Positions 33,475 through 42,521 of a DNA stretch of 64,000 nt are shown in pieces. Below the pieces are notes generated by a model that saw only the letters and a program-made list of their open reading frames with translations, did not search any database and was not told the DNA's origin. Made by a program: the position numbers and the translations under genes. Source of the stretch: Pseudomonas sp. B21-048 (GTDB taxonomy: Bacteria; Pseudomonadota; Gammaproteobacteria; Pseudomonadales; Pseudomonadaceae); the NCBI RefSeq assembly GCF_024748615.1, contig NZ_CP087168.1, positions 1,798,001 through 1,862,000 of the forward strand, read 5' to 3'. How positions within the stretch are numbered: position 1 is the first letter of the stretch; the number at the start of each line of letters is the position of its first letter.

Positions 33475-35850
33475 TTGGTAGAGTACGTAGTTTCCCTCGA
33501 TAAGCTCGGCGTCCATGATGTAGAGCATGTGGGGGGCAAGAACGCATCCCTGGGCGAGATGATCAGTAACCTTGCAGGTGCCGGTGTATCGGTTCCCGGT
33601 GGCTTCGCCACGACAGCTCAGGCATATCGTGACTTCCTGGAACTGAGCGGTCTGAACGATCAGATCCACGCCGCCCTCGACGCGCTGGATGTCGATGATG
33701 TCAACGCCCTGGCCAAAACCGGCGCCCAGATCCGTCAATGGATCATGGAAGCCGAGTTTCCCGAGAAGCTCAACGCCGAGATCCGCACCGCGTTCGCCAC
33801 GCTGTCGGCCGGCAACCCTGACATGGCCGTGGCCGTGCGCTCTTCCGCTACCGCCGAAGACTTGCCGGACGCTTCCTTCGCCGGCCAGCAGGAAACCTTC
33901 CTGAACATCCGTGGTGTCGAAAACGTTATTCGCGCCGCCAAAGAGGTGTTCGCTTCCCTGTTCAACGACCGCGCGATTTCCTACCGCGTCCACCAGGGCT
34001 TCGACCACAAGCTGGTTGCCCTGTCGGCCGGCGTGCAGCGCATGGTCCGCTCCGAAACCGGCACCGCCGGCGTGATGTTCACCCTCGATACCGAATCGGG
34101 CTTCCGTGACGTGGTGTTCATCACCGGCGCTTACGGCCTGGGTGAAACCGTCGTACAAGGCGCGGTGAACCCGGATGAATTCTATGTCCACAAAGGCACG
34201 CTGGAAGCCGGTCGTCCGGCCATCCTGCGTCGCAACCTGGGCAGCAAAGCCATCAAGATGATTTACGGCGAAGTGGCCACAGCCGGTAAATCGGTCAAGA
34301 CCATCGACGTGGACAAGGCCGATCGTGCACGTTTCTGCCTGAGCGACGCCGAAGTCAGCGAGCTGGCCAAGCAGGCGATGATCATCGAGAAGCACTACAA
34401 GTGCCCGATGGACATCGAATGGGCCAAAGACGGCGACGACGGCAAGCTCTACATCGTTCAGGCCCGTCCTGAAACCGTGAAGAGCCGCACTTCGGCCAAT
34501 GTCATGGAACGTTACCTGTTGAAAGAAACCGGCACCGTGCTGGTGGAAGGTCGCGCCATCGGCCAGCGCATCGGCGCGGGCAAGGTGCGGATCATCAAGG
34601 ACGTGTCCGAGATGGACAAAGTCCAGCCGGGCGACGTTCTGGTTTCCGACATGACCGACCCGGACTGGGAACCGGTCATGAAGCGCGCCAGCGCCATCGT
34701 CACCAACCGCGGCGGCCGTACCTGCCACGCGGCGATCATCGCTCGCGAGCTGGGTATCCCGGCCGTGGTCGGTTGCGGCAACGCCACCCAGCTGTTGAAA
34801 GACGGCCAGGGCGTGACCGTTTCCTGCGCTGAAGGCGACACCGGTTACATCTTCGAAGGCGAATTGGGCTTCGACATCAAGAAAAACTCCGTGGACGCCA
34901 TGCCGGATCTGCCGTTCAAGATCATGATGAACGTCGGCAACCCGGACCGCGCCTTTGACTTCGCGCAGCTGCCGAACGCCGGTGTGGGCCTGGCCCGTCT
35001 GGAATTCATCATCAACCGCATGATCGGCGTGCACCCGAAAGCGCTGTTGAACTACGACGGCCTGCCGCAAGAAATCAAGGACAGCGTCGACAAGCGCATC
35101 GCTGGTTACAACGACCCGGTCGGCTTCTATGTCGAGAAACTGGTCGAGGGTATCAGCACCCTGGCGGCGGCGTTCTGGCCGAAAAAGGTCATCGTGCGTC
35201 TGTCGGACTTCAAGTCCAACGAATACGCCAACCTGATCGGCGGCAAACTCTACGAGCCGGAAGAAGAGAACCCGATGCTGGGCTTCCGTGGCGCTTCGCG
35301 TTACATCAGCGAATCGTTCCGCGACTGCTTCGAGCTCGAGTGCCGCGCCCTCAAGCGCGTGCGCAACGAGATGGGCTTGACCAACGTCGAAATCATGGTG
35401 CCGTTCGTTCGCACCCTGGGCGAAGCGAGTCAGGTGGTCGATCTGCTGGCTGAAAACGGTTTGGCCCGTGGCGACAACGGTCTGCGCGTGATCATGATGT
35501 GCGAGCTGCCGTCCAACGCGATCCTGGCTGAAGAATTCCTCGAGTTCTTCGACGGCTTCTCCATCGGCTCCAACGACCTGACTCAGCTGACACTGGGCCT
35601 GGACCGTGACTCGGGGATTATCGCGCACCTGTTCGATGAGCGTAATCCTGCGGTCAAGAAGCTGCTGGCCAATGCTATTCAGGCCTGCAACAAGGCCGGC
35701 AAGTACATCGGCATCTGCGGTCAGGGTCCTTCGGACCACCCGGACCTGGCCAAATGGCTGATGGAACAGGGCATCGAAAGCGTTTCGCTGAACCCCGATT
35801 CCGTGCTGGAAACCTGGTTCTTCCTGGCTGAAGGTCAAGCTCCGGCCTGA
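33475..35850 (+). CDS. ppsA: Phosphoenolpyruvate synthase (pyruvate, water dikinase)
   Basis: 791 aa. The start is a rare TTG at 33475 preceded by GGAGAG, giving [20 protein letters not shown], the family N-terminus. It makes PEP from pyruvate and ATP for gluconeogenesis. The N-terminal ATP-grasp domain spans about 15-345 ([20 protein letters not shown]). The phosphohistidine domain has [20 protein letters not shown] (about 416-435, swivelling His). The C-terminal PEP-binding barrel includes [31 protein letters not shown] and the Cys of [16 protein letters not shown] start may limit its translation. The terminator follows. Confidence 0.96.
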   Translation: MVEYVVSLDKLGVHDVEHVGGKNASLGEMISNLAGAGVSVPGGFATTAQAYRDFLELSGLNDQIHAALDALDVDDVNALAKTGAQIRQWIMEAEFPEKLNAEIRTAFATLSAGNPDMAVAVRSSATAEDLPDASFAGQQETFLNIRGVENVIRAAKEVFASLFNDRAISYRVHQGFDHKLVALSAGVQRMVRSETGTAGVMFTLDTESGFRDVVFITGAYGLGETVVQGAVNPDEFYVHKGTLEAGRPAILRRNLGSKAIKMIYGEVATAGKSVKTIDVDKADRARFCLSDAEVSELAKQAMIIEKHYKCPMDIEWAKDGDDGKLYIVQARPETVKSRTSANVMERYLLKETGTVLVEGRAIGQRIGAGKVRIIKDVSEMDKVQPGDVLVSDMTDPDWEPVMKRASAIVTNRGGRTCHAAIIARELGIPAVVGCGNATQLLKDGQGVTVSCAEGDTGYIFEGELGFDIKKNSVDAMPDLPFKIMMNVGNPDRAFDFAQLPNAGVGLARLEFIINRMIGVHPKALLNYDGLPQEIKDSVDKRIAGYNDPVGFYVEKLVEGISTLAAAFWPKKVIVRLSDFKSNEYANLIGGKLYEPEEENPMLGFRGASRYISESFRDCFELECRALKRVRNEMGLTNVEIMVPFVRTLGEASQVVDLLAENGLARGDNGLRVIMMCELPSNAILAEEFLEFFDGFSIGSNDLTQLTLGLDRDSGIIAHLFDERNPAVKKLLANAIQACNKAGKYIGICGQGPSDHPDLAKWLMEQGIESVSLNPDSVLETWFFLAEGQAPA

Positions 35851-35860
35851 TCTGTGAATG

Positions 35861-35889
35861 AAGCCCCGGTCAAGTGGCCGGGGCTTTAA
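35861..35889 (+). terminator. Rho-independent terminator of ppsA
   Basis: AAGCCCCGG TCAAGT GGCCGGGGCTT, 10 bases after the stop. Confidence 0.85.
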
Positions 35890-35944
35890 GATTCAAGTAG
35901 GGCGGGCTCCATCTGGATGCCGCCCTTTTTTGTGCAAGAGCATT

Positions 35945-36934
35945 ATGCAAAGCAGCAGCAACCTATTTCCTGTCGCCCTGATCAGCGCCGAGCGGCGCGG
36001 CGATCTGAGCGAAGACGTCTATCGTTTGAAACCCGGTAACAGCCCTGACGGCACCGTCGAACTGGCTGTGACACGCCTGGGTCTGGCCGATGAGCCGGCG
36101 GTGCGTGGCGTGCCGGTGATTTTGTTGCACGGCAGCTTTTCCAATCGACGGTTCTGGTTCTCTCCCAAAGGTTTGGGGTTGGGGGCTTATCTGACGCGTC
36201 TGGGGTTCGATGTGTGGATCCCGGAAATGCGCGGACATGGTCTGTCTCAGCGCAATCAGGGCTATCGCAGCAACCGCGTCGCAGACTATGCGCGTTACGA
36301 TCTGCCGGCCATTGGCGCGTTTGTGCGCGAGCAAAGCGGACAGGTCCCGCACTGGATCGGTCATTCGCTAGGCGGGATCACCCTGGCGGCGGCGCTGGGT
36401 GGCGAATACATCGGCGAACCGGTGGTGGCTTCCGCTGCGTTTTTCGGCACGCAGGTCAGCCGTACTTACTGGCCGTTGAAGTTTCCACCGGTGGAGTGGA
36501 GCGGGCGCTTCATTCTCAAACGTTTTGCCCAATTGTCAGGTTCACGGCTCAAGCGCGGTCCGGAGGACGAGCCGATTGGCCTGGCCCTGGAAAGCATGCG
36601 TTGGTACGGGCTGTTCGGCCGTTTTGGCGATGCCGACAAGGACTGGTGGGCAGGTTTGGCCAACGTTCAGTTGCCAGTGCTGGCCGTGAGTGCCGCGGGC
36701 GATCATCAGGACCCGACCTGGGCCTGCCGCAAGCTGTTCGATCAGGTCGGCTCCGAACACAAGCAATTCATCACCCTTGGCCGCGAGCAAGGCTTTGGCG
36801 ATAATTTCGGCCATGTGGAAATGCTCGTCAGCAAAGCTGCTCAAACTGAAGTCTGGCCGTTGGTAACGCGCTGGCTGGCGGATCAACAGACGCCTTTGCT
36901 GGGTGGAAAGCCGGATCTGGTCGCAGCGATTTGA
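35945..36934 (+). CDS. Alpha/beta hydrolase (esterase-like)
   Basis: 329 aa from ATG 35945; an upstream start at 35858 would lie inside the ppsA terminator. It has the alpha/beta hydrolase layout: oxyanion-hole region VILLHGSFSNRRFW (about 59-72), nucleophile elbow GHSLGG (about 139-144), an acid in VSAAGDHQDPTW (about 255) and the catalytic His in GDNFGHVEML (about 297). Between them lies a cap of about 100 residues. No signal peptide. P. aeruginosa has a related gene at the same place, between ppsA and rraA. The substrate is unknown; a small ester or acyl chain is likely. Confidence 0.85.
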   Translation: MQSSSNLFPVALISAERRGDLSEDVYRLKPGNSPDGTVELAVTRLGLADEPAVRGVPVILLHGSFSNRRFWFSPKGLGLGAYLTRLGFDVWIPEMRGHGLSQRNQGYRSNRVADYARYDLPAIGAFVREQSGQVPHWIGHSLGGITLAAALGGEYIGEPVVASAAFFGTQVSRTYWPLKFPPVEWSGRFILKRFAQLSGSRLKRGPEDEPIGLALESMRWYGLFGRFGDADKDWWAGLANVQLPVLAVSAAGDHQDPTWACRKLFDQVGSEHKQFITLGREQGFGDNFGHVEMLVSKAAQTEVWPLVTRWLADQQTPLLGGKPDLVAAI

Positions 36935-37108
36935 GCCTGATGCTCTAACAAGGGCATTTCTCTCTGATCGGCTTGCGGCTAAGATATGACGCATTGAGCG
37001 GTTCTGGTCACTTTTGGTGACTGATTTGATCGGCGCGTTTGCAGCCGTTCAGTCTTGGCCCGTGTACGCTACCTATTCGATTGTCTTCCTTCCTACAGGA
37101 GTTTTTCG

Positions 37109-37600
37109 ATGAACCATTACCTCACGCCTGACCTGTGCGACGCCTACCCGGAGCTGGTGCAGGTGCTGGAACCGATGTTCAGTAATTTCGGCGGCCGTGA
37201 TTCTTTCGGCGGCGAAATCGTGACCATCAAGTGCTTCGAAGACAACTCGCGGGTCAAAGAGCAAGTCGAGCTCAAGGGGAATGGCAAAGTGCTGGTGGTA
37301 GACGGTGGCGGTTCCCTGCGTCATGCGTTGCTGGGTGACATGCTGGCCGAGAAAGCCGCGAAAAACGGTTGGGAAGGGTTGGTGATCTACGGTTGCATCC
37401 GTGACGTCGATATCATCGCACAGACCGATCTGGGCGTTCAGGCCCTCGCCAGCCACCCGAGGAAATCCGACAGGCGCGGGCTCGGCGATCTCAACGTTGT
37501 GGTGACGTTTGCCGGTGTGACGTTCCGTCCCGGCGAATACATTTATGCGGACAACAATGGGGTGATCATCTCGCCAAGCCCGCTGAAGATGCCTGAATAA
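37109..37600 (+). CDS. rraA: RraA family protein (RNase E activity regulator A / HMG aldolase-like)
   Basis: 163 aa from ATG 37109 with a strong ACAGGAG site; the frame extends upstream without need. In E. coli RraA binds RNase E and inhibits it. Many homologs also show metal-dependent 4-hydroxy-4-methyl-2-oxoglutarate aldolase or oxaloacetate decarboxylase activity. The core motifs are [19 protein letters not shown] and [19 protein letters not shown] (active-site G-D-x-x-x), then [10 protein letters not shown] with Arg-Asp. The trimeric DUF-fold length is normal. The regulator role is assigned by family. Confidence 0.92.
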   Translation: MNHYLTPDLCDAYPELVQVLEPMFSNFGGRDSFGGEIVTIKCFEDNSRVKEQVELKGNGKVLVVDGGGSLRHALLGDMLAEKAAKNGWEGLVIYGCIRDVDIIAQTDLGVQALASHPRKSDRRGLGDLNVVVTFAGVTFRPGEYIYADNNGVIISPSPLKMPE

Positions 37601-37625
37601 AGCGCGTTTCATTAAAGGGGTGAGG

Positions 37626-38621
37626 ATGTTCGAGGAAGAAAACGCGCAGTGGGGGCTGGTGCATGCCCTGGTGCTGGACGGTAAAGGCGGTGCGCGTTCG
37701 ATAGCCCGGACTGAACTCGATAACTTGCAACTGCAGGCCCATGAAAGCCTGTGGCTGCACTGGGATCGCAGTCACCCGCAAACCCAGACTTGGCTGCGTA
37801 AATACAGCGGTCTGAGTGAATTCAGCTGTGATCTGCTACTGGAAGAAAATACCCGTCCGCGTCTCTTACAGCTTTCCGACAGCGAACTGCTGCTATTTTT
37901 GCGTGGGGTGAACCTCAATCCGGGGGCCGAGCCGGAGGACATGGTCTCGGTGCGGATTTTCGCCTCGGCGCAGCGGGTGATTTCCCTGCGTCTGCGTCCA
38001 TTACGTGCCACCGATGAGTTGCTGGTTCAGCTCGGCGAAGGCAAGGGGCCGAAAACCACCTCCGAACTCATCCTTTATATGGCTCAGTACCTCACCAACA
38101 AAGTGCAGGATCTGGTCGGCTGCCTCTCGGAAGTGGTCGATGAGGAAGAAGAAAAACTGGATGCCGACGAACGGTATACACCTGAACATGACTCCATTTT
38201 GCAGATCCGTCGCAGGGCTGCCGCGCTTAAACGTTTCCTTGCACCGCAGCGTGACATTTTCGGTCAGCTGACGCGGATAAAGCTGCCGTGGTTCGTCGAA
38301 GACGACGGCGATTACTGGAACGAGTTGAACAACAGCCTGACCCGTTATCTCGAGGAACTGGAATTGACCCGGGAGCGCGTGGGGCTGGTCCTGGAGGCAG
38401 AAGACCGGCGTTTGAGCGTGCGCATGAATCGCACGATGTATCGTTTCGGGATCATCACCGGGATCTTTTTGCCGATGAGTTTTCTGACCGGTCTTTTGGG
38501 AATCAATGTCGGCGGTATTCCGTTCTCTGCCAGCCCTTACGGCTTCCTGATTGCCTGCCTGATGATGGTTTCGGTGGCACTGGGGCAGTGGTGGTTATTC
38601 CGACGTTTGCGCTGGGTCTGA
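37626..38621 (+). CDS. cmaX: ZntB/CorA-like divalent-cation transporter
   Basis: 331 aa from ATG 37626 (GGGGTGAGG upstream). The large N-terminal cytoplasmic funnel domain is followed by two C-terminal helices. The signature loop between the helices reads GLLGINVGGIP, so it is G-I-N as in ZntB rather than the G-M-N of CorA; ZntB proteins move zinc, CorA magnesium. A long coiled helix is visible at about 160-260 (DEEEEKLDADERYTPEHD, RRAAALKRFLAPQRD). It sits directly before crfX-cmpX-sigX, as in P. aeruginosa, where the gene is called cmaX. Ion specificity is inferred from the motif. Confidence 0.88.
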   Translation: MFEEENAQWGLVHALVLDGKGGARSIARTELDNLQLQAHESLWLHWDRSHPQTQTWLRKYSGLSEFSCDLLLEENTRPRLLQLSDSELLLFLRGVNLNPGAEPEDMVSVRIFASAQRVISLRLRPLRATDELLVQLGEGKGPKTTSELILYMAQYLTNKVQDLVGCLSEVVDEEEEKLDADERYTPEHDSILQIRRRAAALKRFLAPQRDIFGQLTRIKLPWFVEDDGDYWNELNNSLTRYLEELELTRERVGLVLEAEDRRLSVRMNRTMYRFGIITGIFLPMSFLTGLLGINVGGIPFSASPYGFLIACLMMVSVALGQWWLFRRLRWV

Positions 38622-38684
38622 CGATGAGCCATGTGACCAGAGCAAATTTGCCCGCGTCTTTCACAGATATCACGAGAGGTGCGT

Positions 38685-38933
38685 ATGCACGATCCGTTTG
38701 AACAATCTTTGCGTGACATGCTCAATGCCTCGCCGTCCAGCCGTGACGACGATGCCTGCCTGGGTCGCGTACTGAAAACCGCCAACCGCCAGGTCGGTGC
38801 GGGCGATCTGTTCAGTCTGCTGGGCCGTTGGCTGCCCGCGCTGATGATCGCCCTGAATAACGGATCGGCCCATGTCGCGCCGGTCTCTCGTCTGCGTAAA
38901 CCTACCGCTCGCACTGCTGATAAGGCTGATTGA
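38685..38933 (+). CDS. crfX: CrfX/CfrX small protein of the sigX operon
   Basis: 82 aa from ATG 38685 (GAGAGG upstream). A small protein with one moderately hydrophobic segment (DLFSLLGRWLPALMIAL, about 46-62) between polar ends. It is recognised mainly by place: it is the gene between the ZntB-like transporter and cmpX, ahead of sigX and oprF, where Pseudomonas has crfX (cfrX). Its stop is 2 bases before the cmpX start, so the two are cotranscribed. The molecular role is not known. Confidence 0.85.
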   Translation: MHDPFEQSLRDMLNASPSSRDDDACLGRVLKTANRQVGAGDLFSLLGRWLPALMIALNNGSAHVAPVSRLRKPTARTADKAD

Positions 38934-38935
38934 AT

Positions 38936-39760
38936 ATGGAACTTGACCTCTGGACTCAGAGCCTCGTCACTGCAATGACTGCGTTGTGGACCAAAGTTGC
39001 GAACTTCATTCCGAACCTGTTCGGCGCACTGGTTGTGCTGCTGCTGGGTTTTGTCGTGGCCAAGCTGCTGGACACGCTACTCTCGAAATTGCTCGCCAAA
39101 CTGGGCCTCGATCGCCTGATGGGTGGCACCGGGCTGACCAAATTGCTGTCCCGGGCCGGCCTGCAAGTGCCTATCTCGACGCTCATCGGCAAGATCGTTT
39201 ATTGGTTCGTTCTGCTGATTTTTCTGGTTTCGGCCGCAGAATCTCTTGGACTTGAGCGAGTTTCGGCTACGCTCGACATGTTGGCGCTGTATTTACCTAA
39301 AGTATTCGGCGCTGCGCTGGTGCTGCTGGTGGGTGTTTTGCTGGCGCAACTGGCCAATGGGTTGGTGCGTGGCGCGGCGGAAGGCGTAGGGCTTGATTAT
39401 GCGGCGGGCCTGGGGCGGATTGCACAGGGCCTGGTGATCATCATCAGTATTTCGGTTGCGATCAGCCAGTTGGAGGTCAAGACTGACCTGCTCAACCATG
39501 TGATCGTCATCGTCTTGATTACCGTTGGTCTGGCGGTTGCGCTGGCCATGGGGTTGGGAAGTCGGGAAATTGCTGGTCAGATTCTTGCGGGAATCTATGT
39601 GCGTGAGTTGTATCAGGTTGGGCAACAAGTGCGTGTTGGCGAGGTCGAAGGTCAGATTGAAGAGATCGGTACGGTAAAAACCACCGTGCTGACCGACGAG
39701 GGTGAGCTAGTCTCTCTCTCGAATCGGATTCTCTTGGAGCAGCATGTGAGTAGCCGCTAA
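38936..39760 (+). CDS. cmpX: CmpX, mechanosensitive-channel-like inner-membrane protein
   Basis: 274 aa from ATG 38936. Several conserved transmembrane helices are visible (for example LFGALVVLLLGFVVAKLLD, about 29-47; VYWFVLLIFLVSAAESLGL; VFGAALVLLVGVLLAQLANG; VIVIVLITVGLAVALAMGLG). A short beta-rich C-terminus follows (VGQQVRVGEVEGQIEEIG) that resembles the start of an MscS beta domain. It probably senses membrane tension. In P. aeruginosa and P. fluorescens loss of cmpX changes SigX activity, which fits its place directly upstream of sigX. Structure is seen; the regulatory link is known from relatives. Confidence 0.92.
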   Translation: MELDLWTQSLVTAMTALWTKVANFIPNLFGALVVLLLGFVVAKLLDTLLSKLLAKLGLDRLMGGTGLTKLLSRAGLQVPISTLIGKIVYWFVLLIFLVSAAESLGLERVSATLDMLALYLPKVFGAALVLLVGVLLAQLANGLVRGAAEGVGLDYAAGLGRIAQGLVIIISISVAISQLEVKTDLLNHVIVIVLITVGLAVALAMGLGSREIAGQILAGIYVRELYQVGQQVRVGEVEGQIEEIGTVKTTVLTDEGELVSLSNRILLEQHVSSR

Positions 39761-39784
39761 CCCGGCAAATCCTGCTAATGTATG

Positions 39785-39817
39785 CCGCCGCAAAAATGCC
39801 CTGATGGGCTGCGGCGG
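39785..39817 (+). terminator. Nested hairpin between cmpX and sigX
   Basis: CCGCCGCA / TGCGGCGG enclose a second stem GCCC TGAT GGGC. No T run follows, so it is an inefficient terminator or an RNA-processing or attenuation structure in front of sigX. Confidence 0.5.
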
Positions 39818-39847
39818 ACATTGACCTGACTGTCGGCCAGACTTGTT

Positions 39848-40438
39848 TTGAATAAAGCTCAATCGCTCTCCACGCGCTACGACCCCCGCGAGCTCTCTGA
39901 TGAGGAGTTGGTCGCGCGCTCGCATACCGAGCTGTTTCACGTAACGCGCGCCTATGAAGAACTGATGCGGCGTTACCAGCGAACATTATTTAACGTTTGT
40001 GCACGGTATCTCGGGAACGATCGTGACGCAGATGATGTCTGTCAGGAGGTGATGTTGAAGGTGCTGTATGGCCTGAAGAACTTCGAGGGCAAATCGAAGT
40101 TCAAGACATGGCTATATAGCATCACGTACAACGAGTGCATCACTCAGTATCGAAAAGAACGGCGAAAGCGTCGCTTGATGGATGCTTTGAGTCTGGACCC
40201 CCTTGAGGAAGCGTCTGAAGAAAAGACGCCGAAACCCGAGGAGAAGGGTGGACTTGATCGCTGGCTGGTGTATGTGAACCCGATCGACCGTGAAATTCTG
40301 GTGCTACGATTTGTCGCAGAACTGGAATTTCAGGAGATCGCAGACATAATGCATATGGGCTTGAGTGCGACAAAAATGCGTTACAAACGTGCTCTAGACA
40401 AATTGCGTGAGAAATTTGCAGGCATTGCTGAAACTTAG
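39848..40438 (+). CDS. sigX: Extracytoplasmic-function sigma factor SigX
   Basis: 196 aa from a TTG start at 39848 (MNKAQSLSTRYDPRELSDEE), the N-terminus I recall for SigX. Region 2 spans about 38-105 (YEELMRRYQRTLFNVCARYL, DADDVCQEVMLKVLYGL, FKTWLYSITYNECITQYRK). Region 4 spans about 138-190 (DREILVLRFVAELEFQEIAD, MGLSATKMRYKRALDKLRE). It directs transcription of oprF and of fatty-acid and envelope genes in response to membrane stress. No anti-sigma gene is adjacent; cmpX may take the sensing role. A TTG start and a hairpin upstream may keep its level low. Confidence 0.95.
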   Translation: MNKAQSLSTRYDPRELSDEELVARSHTELFHVTRAYEELMRRYQRTLFNVCARYLGNDRDADDVCQEVMLKVLYGLKNFEGKSKFKTWLYSITYNECITQYRKERRKRRLMDALSLDPLEEASEEKTPKPEEKGGLDRWLVYVNPIDREILVLRFVAELEFQEIADIMHMGLSATKMRYKRALDKLREKFAGIAET

Positions 40439-40464
40439 TTCGGCGTAAATATCTCTTACGTGTA

Positions 40465-40486
40465 GGCAAGTTCTGATAGACTTGCC
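40465..40486 (+). terminator. Hairpin between sigX and oprF
   Basis: GGCAAGT TCTGATAG ACTTGCC, 7-bp perfect stem with no following T run. It may partly separate sigX from oprF transcription or stabilise the oprF leader. Confidence 0.45.
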
Positions 40487-40545
40487 GCCGAGTTGTCCCC
40501 CGGTTTGCGGGACTGCTTCACAATCACCAGATGGGGATTTAACGG

Positions 40546-41580
40546 ATGAAACTGAAAAACACCTTGGGCTTGGCCATTGGTTCTCTTATTGCCGCCACTT
40601 CGTTCGGCGCTCTGGCACAAGGCCAAGGCGCAGTTGAAATCGAAGGCTTCGCCAAGAAAGAACAATTCGACAGCGCTCGTAACTTCAAGAACAACGGCAA
40701 TCTGTTCGGCGGTTCGATCGGTTACTTCCTGACCGACGACGTTGAACTGCGTCTGGCCTACGACGAAGTGCACAACGCACGTGCCGAAGACGGCCGTAAC
40801 ATCAAGGGCTCCAACACCGCTCTGGATGCTCTGTACCACTTCAACAACCCGGGCGACATGCTGCGTCCGTACGTATCGGCTGGCTTCTCCGATCAAAGCA
40901 TCGGTCAGAACGGCAAAAGCGGTCGTAACGGTTCCACCTTTGCCAACGTTGGCGGCGGTGCCAAGCTGTACTTCACTGACAACTTCTACGCCCGTGCCGG
41001 CGTTGAAGCTCAGTACAACATCGACCAGGGCGACACCGAGTGGGCTCCTAGCGTCGGTATCGGTGTGAACTTCGGTGGCGGCTCCAAGCCTGCTGCTGCT
41101 CCAGTTCCAGCACCAGCTGAAGTCTGCTCCGACAGCGACAACGATGGCGTTTGCGATAACGTTGACAAGTGCCCGGACACCGCCGCCAACGTAACTGTTG
41201 ACGCTGATGGCTGCCCAGCAGTTGCTGAAGTTGTTCGTGTTGAGCTGGACGTGAAATTCGACTTCGACAAGTCGGTAGTCAAGCCTAACAGCTACGGCGA
41301 CATCAAGAACCTGGCTGACTTCATGAAGCAGTACCCATCCACCACTACTGTTGTTGAAGGTCACACTGACTCCGTCGGTCCTGACGCTTACAACCAGAAA
41401 CTGTCCGAGCGTCGTGCAAACGCCGTTAAGCAAGTTCTGACCAACCAGTACGGTGTTCAGTCGTCCCGCGTTCAGTCTGTTGGCTACGGCGAATCCCGCC
41501 CAGTTGCTGACAACGCCACTGAAGCTGGCCGCGCTGTAAACCGTCGCGTAGAAGCGAAGGTTGAAGCTCAAGCTAAGTAA
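40546..41580 (+). CDS. oprF: Major outer-membrane porin / OmpA-family protein OprF
   Basis: 344 aa. Signal peptide 1-24 (LAIGSLIAATSFGALA). An eight-stranded N-terminal barrel extends to about 180 (GGSIGYFLTDDVELRLAYDE). It is followed by the Pro/Ala hinge PAAAPVPAPAE and the cysteine-rich segment CSDSDNDGVCDNVDKCPD with four Cys in all. The C-terminal OmpA domain is at about 225-344 (FDFDKSVVKPNSYGDIKNLA, VEGHTDSVGPDAYNQKLSER), which binds peptidoglycan. OprF anchors the outer membrane and forms slow diffusion pores. It sits 107 bases after sigX, whose product drives it in Pseudomonas. Codon use is strongly biased, as expected for an abundant protein. Confidence 0.97.
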   Translation: MKLKNTLGLAIGSLIAATSFGALAQGQGAVEIEGFAKKEQFDSARNFKNNGNLFGGSIGYFLTDDVELRLAYDEVHNARAEDGRNIKGSNTALDALYHFNNPGDMLRPYVSAGFSDQSIGQNGKSGRNGSTFANVGGGAKLYFTDNFYARAGVEAQYNIDQGDTEWAPSVGIGVNFGGGSKPAAAPVPAPAEVCSDSDNDGVCDNVDKCPDTAANVTVDADGCPAVAEVVRVELDVKFDFDKSVVKPNSYGDIKNLADFMKQYPSTTTVVEGHTDSVGPDAYNQKLSERRANAVKQVLTNQYGVQSSRVQSVGYGESRPVADNATEAGRAVNRRVEAKVEAQAK

Positions 41581-41597
41581 TTAGCTCGCAGCTCTGG

Positions 41598-41626
41598 AAA
41601 AGCCCGGCTCAGGCCGGGCTTTTCTT
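41598..41626 (+). terminator. Rho-independent terminator of oprF
   Basis: AAAAGCCCGGC TCA GCCGGGCTTTT, a strong hairpin with T run. Confidence 0.9.
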
Positions 41627-41670
41627 TGTCTGCGATTTGGGTTTCAGCGAGGGTTTGGCGGGGTTTCGAA

Positions 41671-41801
41671 AAGATCGCAGCCTTCGGCAGCTGAGGGGGG
41701 CGCATTTCAAATGCGGGAGCTGCCGAAGGCTACGGATCTTTAAATCCTACAGGGATGAACACCGAACCACTGGAGCTGCCGCAGGCTGCGATCTTTTGAT
41801 T
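41671..41801. repeat. Cluster of three GGAGCTGCCG-type REP units overlapping the end of cobA
   Basis: GCAGCCTTCGGCAGCT (41677-41692) and GAGCTGCCGAAGGCT (41717-41731) form one inverted pair. A third unit, GGAGCTGCCGCAGGCTGCGA (from 41772), lies inside the cobA reading frame. The family is the same as the 32-bp palindrome at 26779-26855. Confidence 0.8.
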
Positions 41802-42511
41802 TCACCGCAGGCCGCCACTGCGCCAATCACCAAAATCGCCGGGCTTTTGAGCTGGAAGCTGTGAGCATCGTCTTCCATGGCTGTCAGGTCGCTCCGACAT
41901 TCCCGTTGGTGCGGCAGGGAAGCATTTTCGATCATCGCCACAGGCGTATCGGCAGCCATTCCGCCGGCCAGCAGTTGCTCGCGAATTTCACTGAGCTTCG
42001 CCACGCCCATGTAGATCACCAGTGTGGTGCCTCCCTGAGCCAAGGCTTGCCAGTTCAGGCTGCTGTCATCCTGAGTGTGCGCCGTGACCAGTGTCACGCC
42101 ACGTGCGACGCCCCTCAGCGTCAGTGGAATATCGCATTGGGTCGCGCCGGCAAGGCCCGCGGTGATGCCGTTGACCAGCTCAACCTCGACGCCACGCTCA
42201 CGCAGCCACTGCGCTTCTTCACCACCGCGCCCGAAGATGCACGGATCGCCACCCTTGAGTCGCACCACGCATTTACCGTGGCGGGTATAACGCAACATCA
42301 GGCGATGAATGAAGGCTTGAGGCGTGGAGCGACAGCCGCCGCGTTTGCCCACAGGAATAATTCGCGCATTCGGACAATGCTCCAGTACCGCGTCATTGAC
42401 CAGATCGTCGATCAACACCACGTCCGCTTCGCGCAACGCTCGAACCGCCTTGAGGGTCAGCAATTCAGGGTCGCCAGGACCCGCACCCACCAGCCAGACT
42501 TTTGCGCTCAT
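41747..42511 (-). CDS. cobA: Uroporphyrinogen-III C-methyltransferase
   Basis: 254 aa. It methylates uroporphyrinogen III twice with SAM to precorrin-2, the precursor of siroheme. It has the SUMT motifs VWLVGAGPGDPELLTLKAV (about 5-23), RLKGGDPCIFGRGGEEA (about 84-100) and GITAGLAGATQCDIPLTLRG. NirB in this cluster is a siroheme enzyme, so cobA likely supplies its cofactor; it lies 10 bases after the nitrate reductase gene in the same operon. The last residues (IKRSQPAAAP and a short tail) are encoded by a REP unit, which has extended the C-terminus beyond the usual end near VIGAV. Confidence 0.94.
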   Translation of the reverse strand: MSAKVWLVGAGPGDPELLTLKAVRALREADVVLIDDLVNDAVLEHCPNARIIPVGKRGGCRSTPQAFIHRLMLRYTRHGKCVVRLKGGDPCIFGRGGEEAQWLRERGVEVELVNGITAGLAGATQCDIPLTLRGVARGVTLVTAHTQDDSSLNWQALAQGGTTLVIYMGVAKLSEIREQLLAGGMAADTPVAMIENASLPHQRECRSDLTAMEDDAHSFQLKSPAILVIGAVAACGEIKRSQPAAAPVVRCSSL

Positions 42512-42521
42512 AGTGTTTTCC

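Noticed and set aside
33379-35838. 819-aa open frame antisense to ppsA
   Set aside because: Same codon-bias effect; no recognisable domain, and ppsA is certain.
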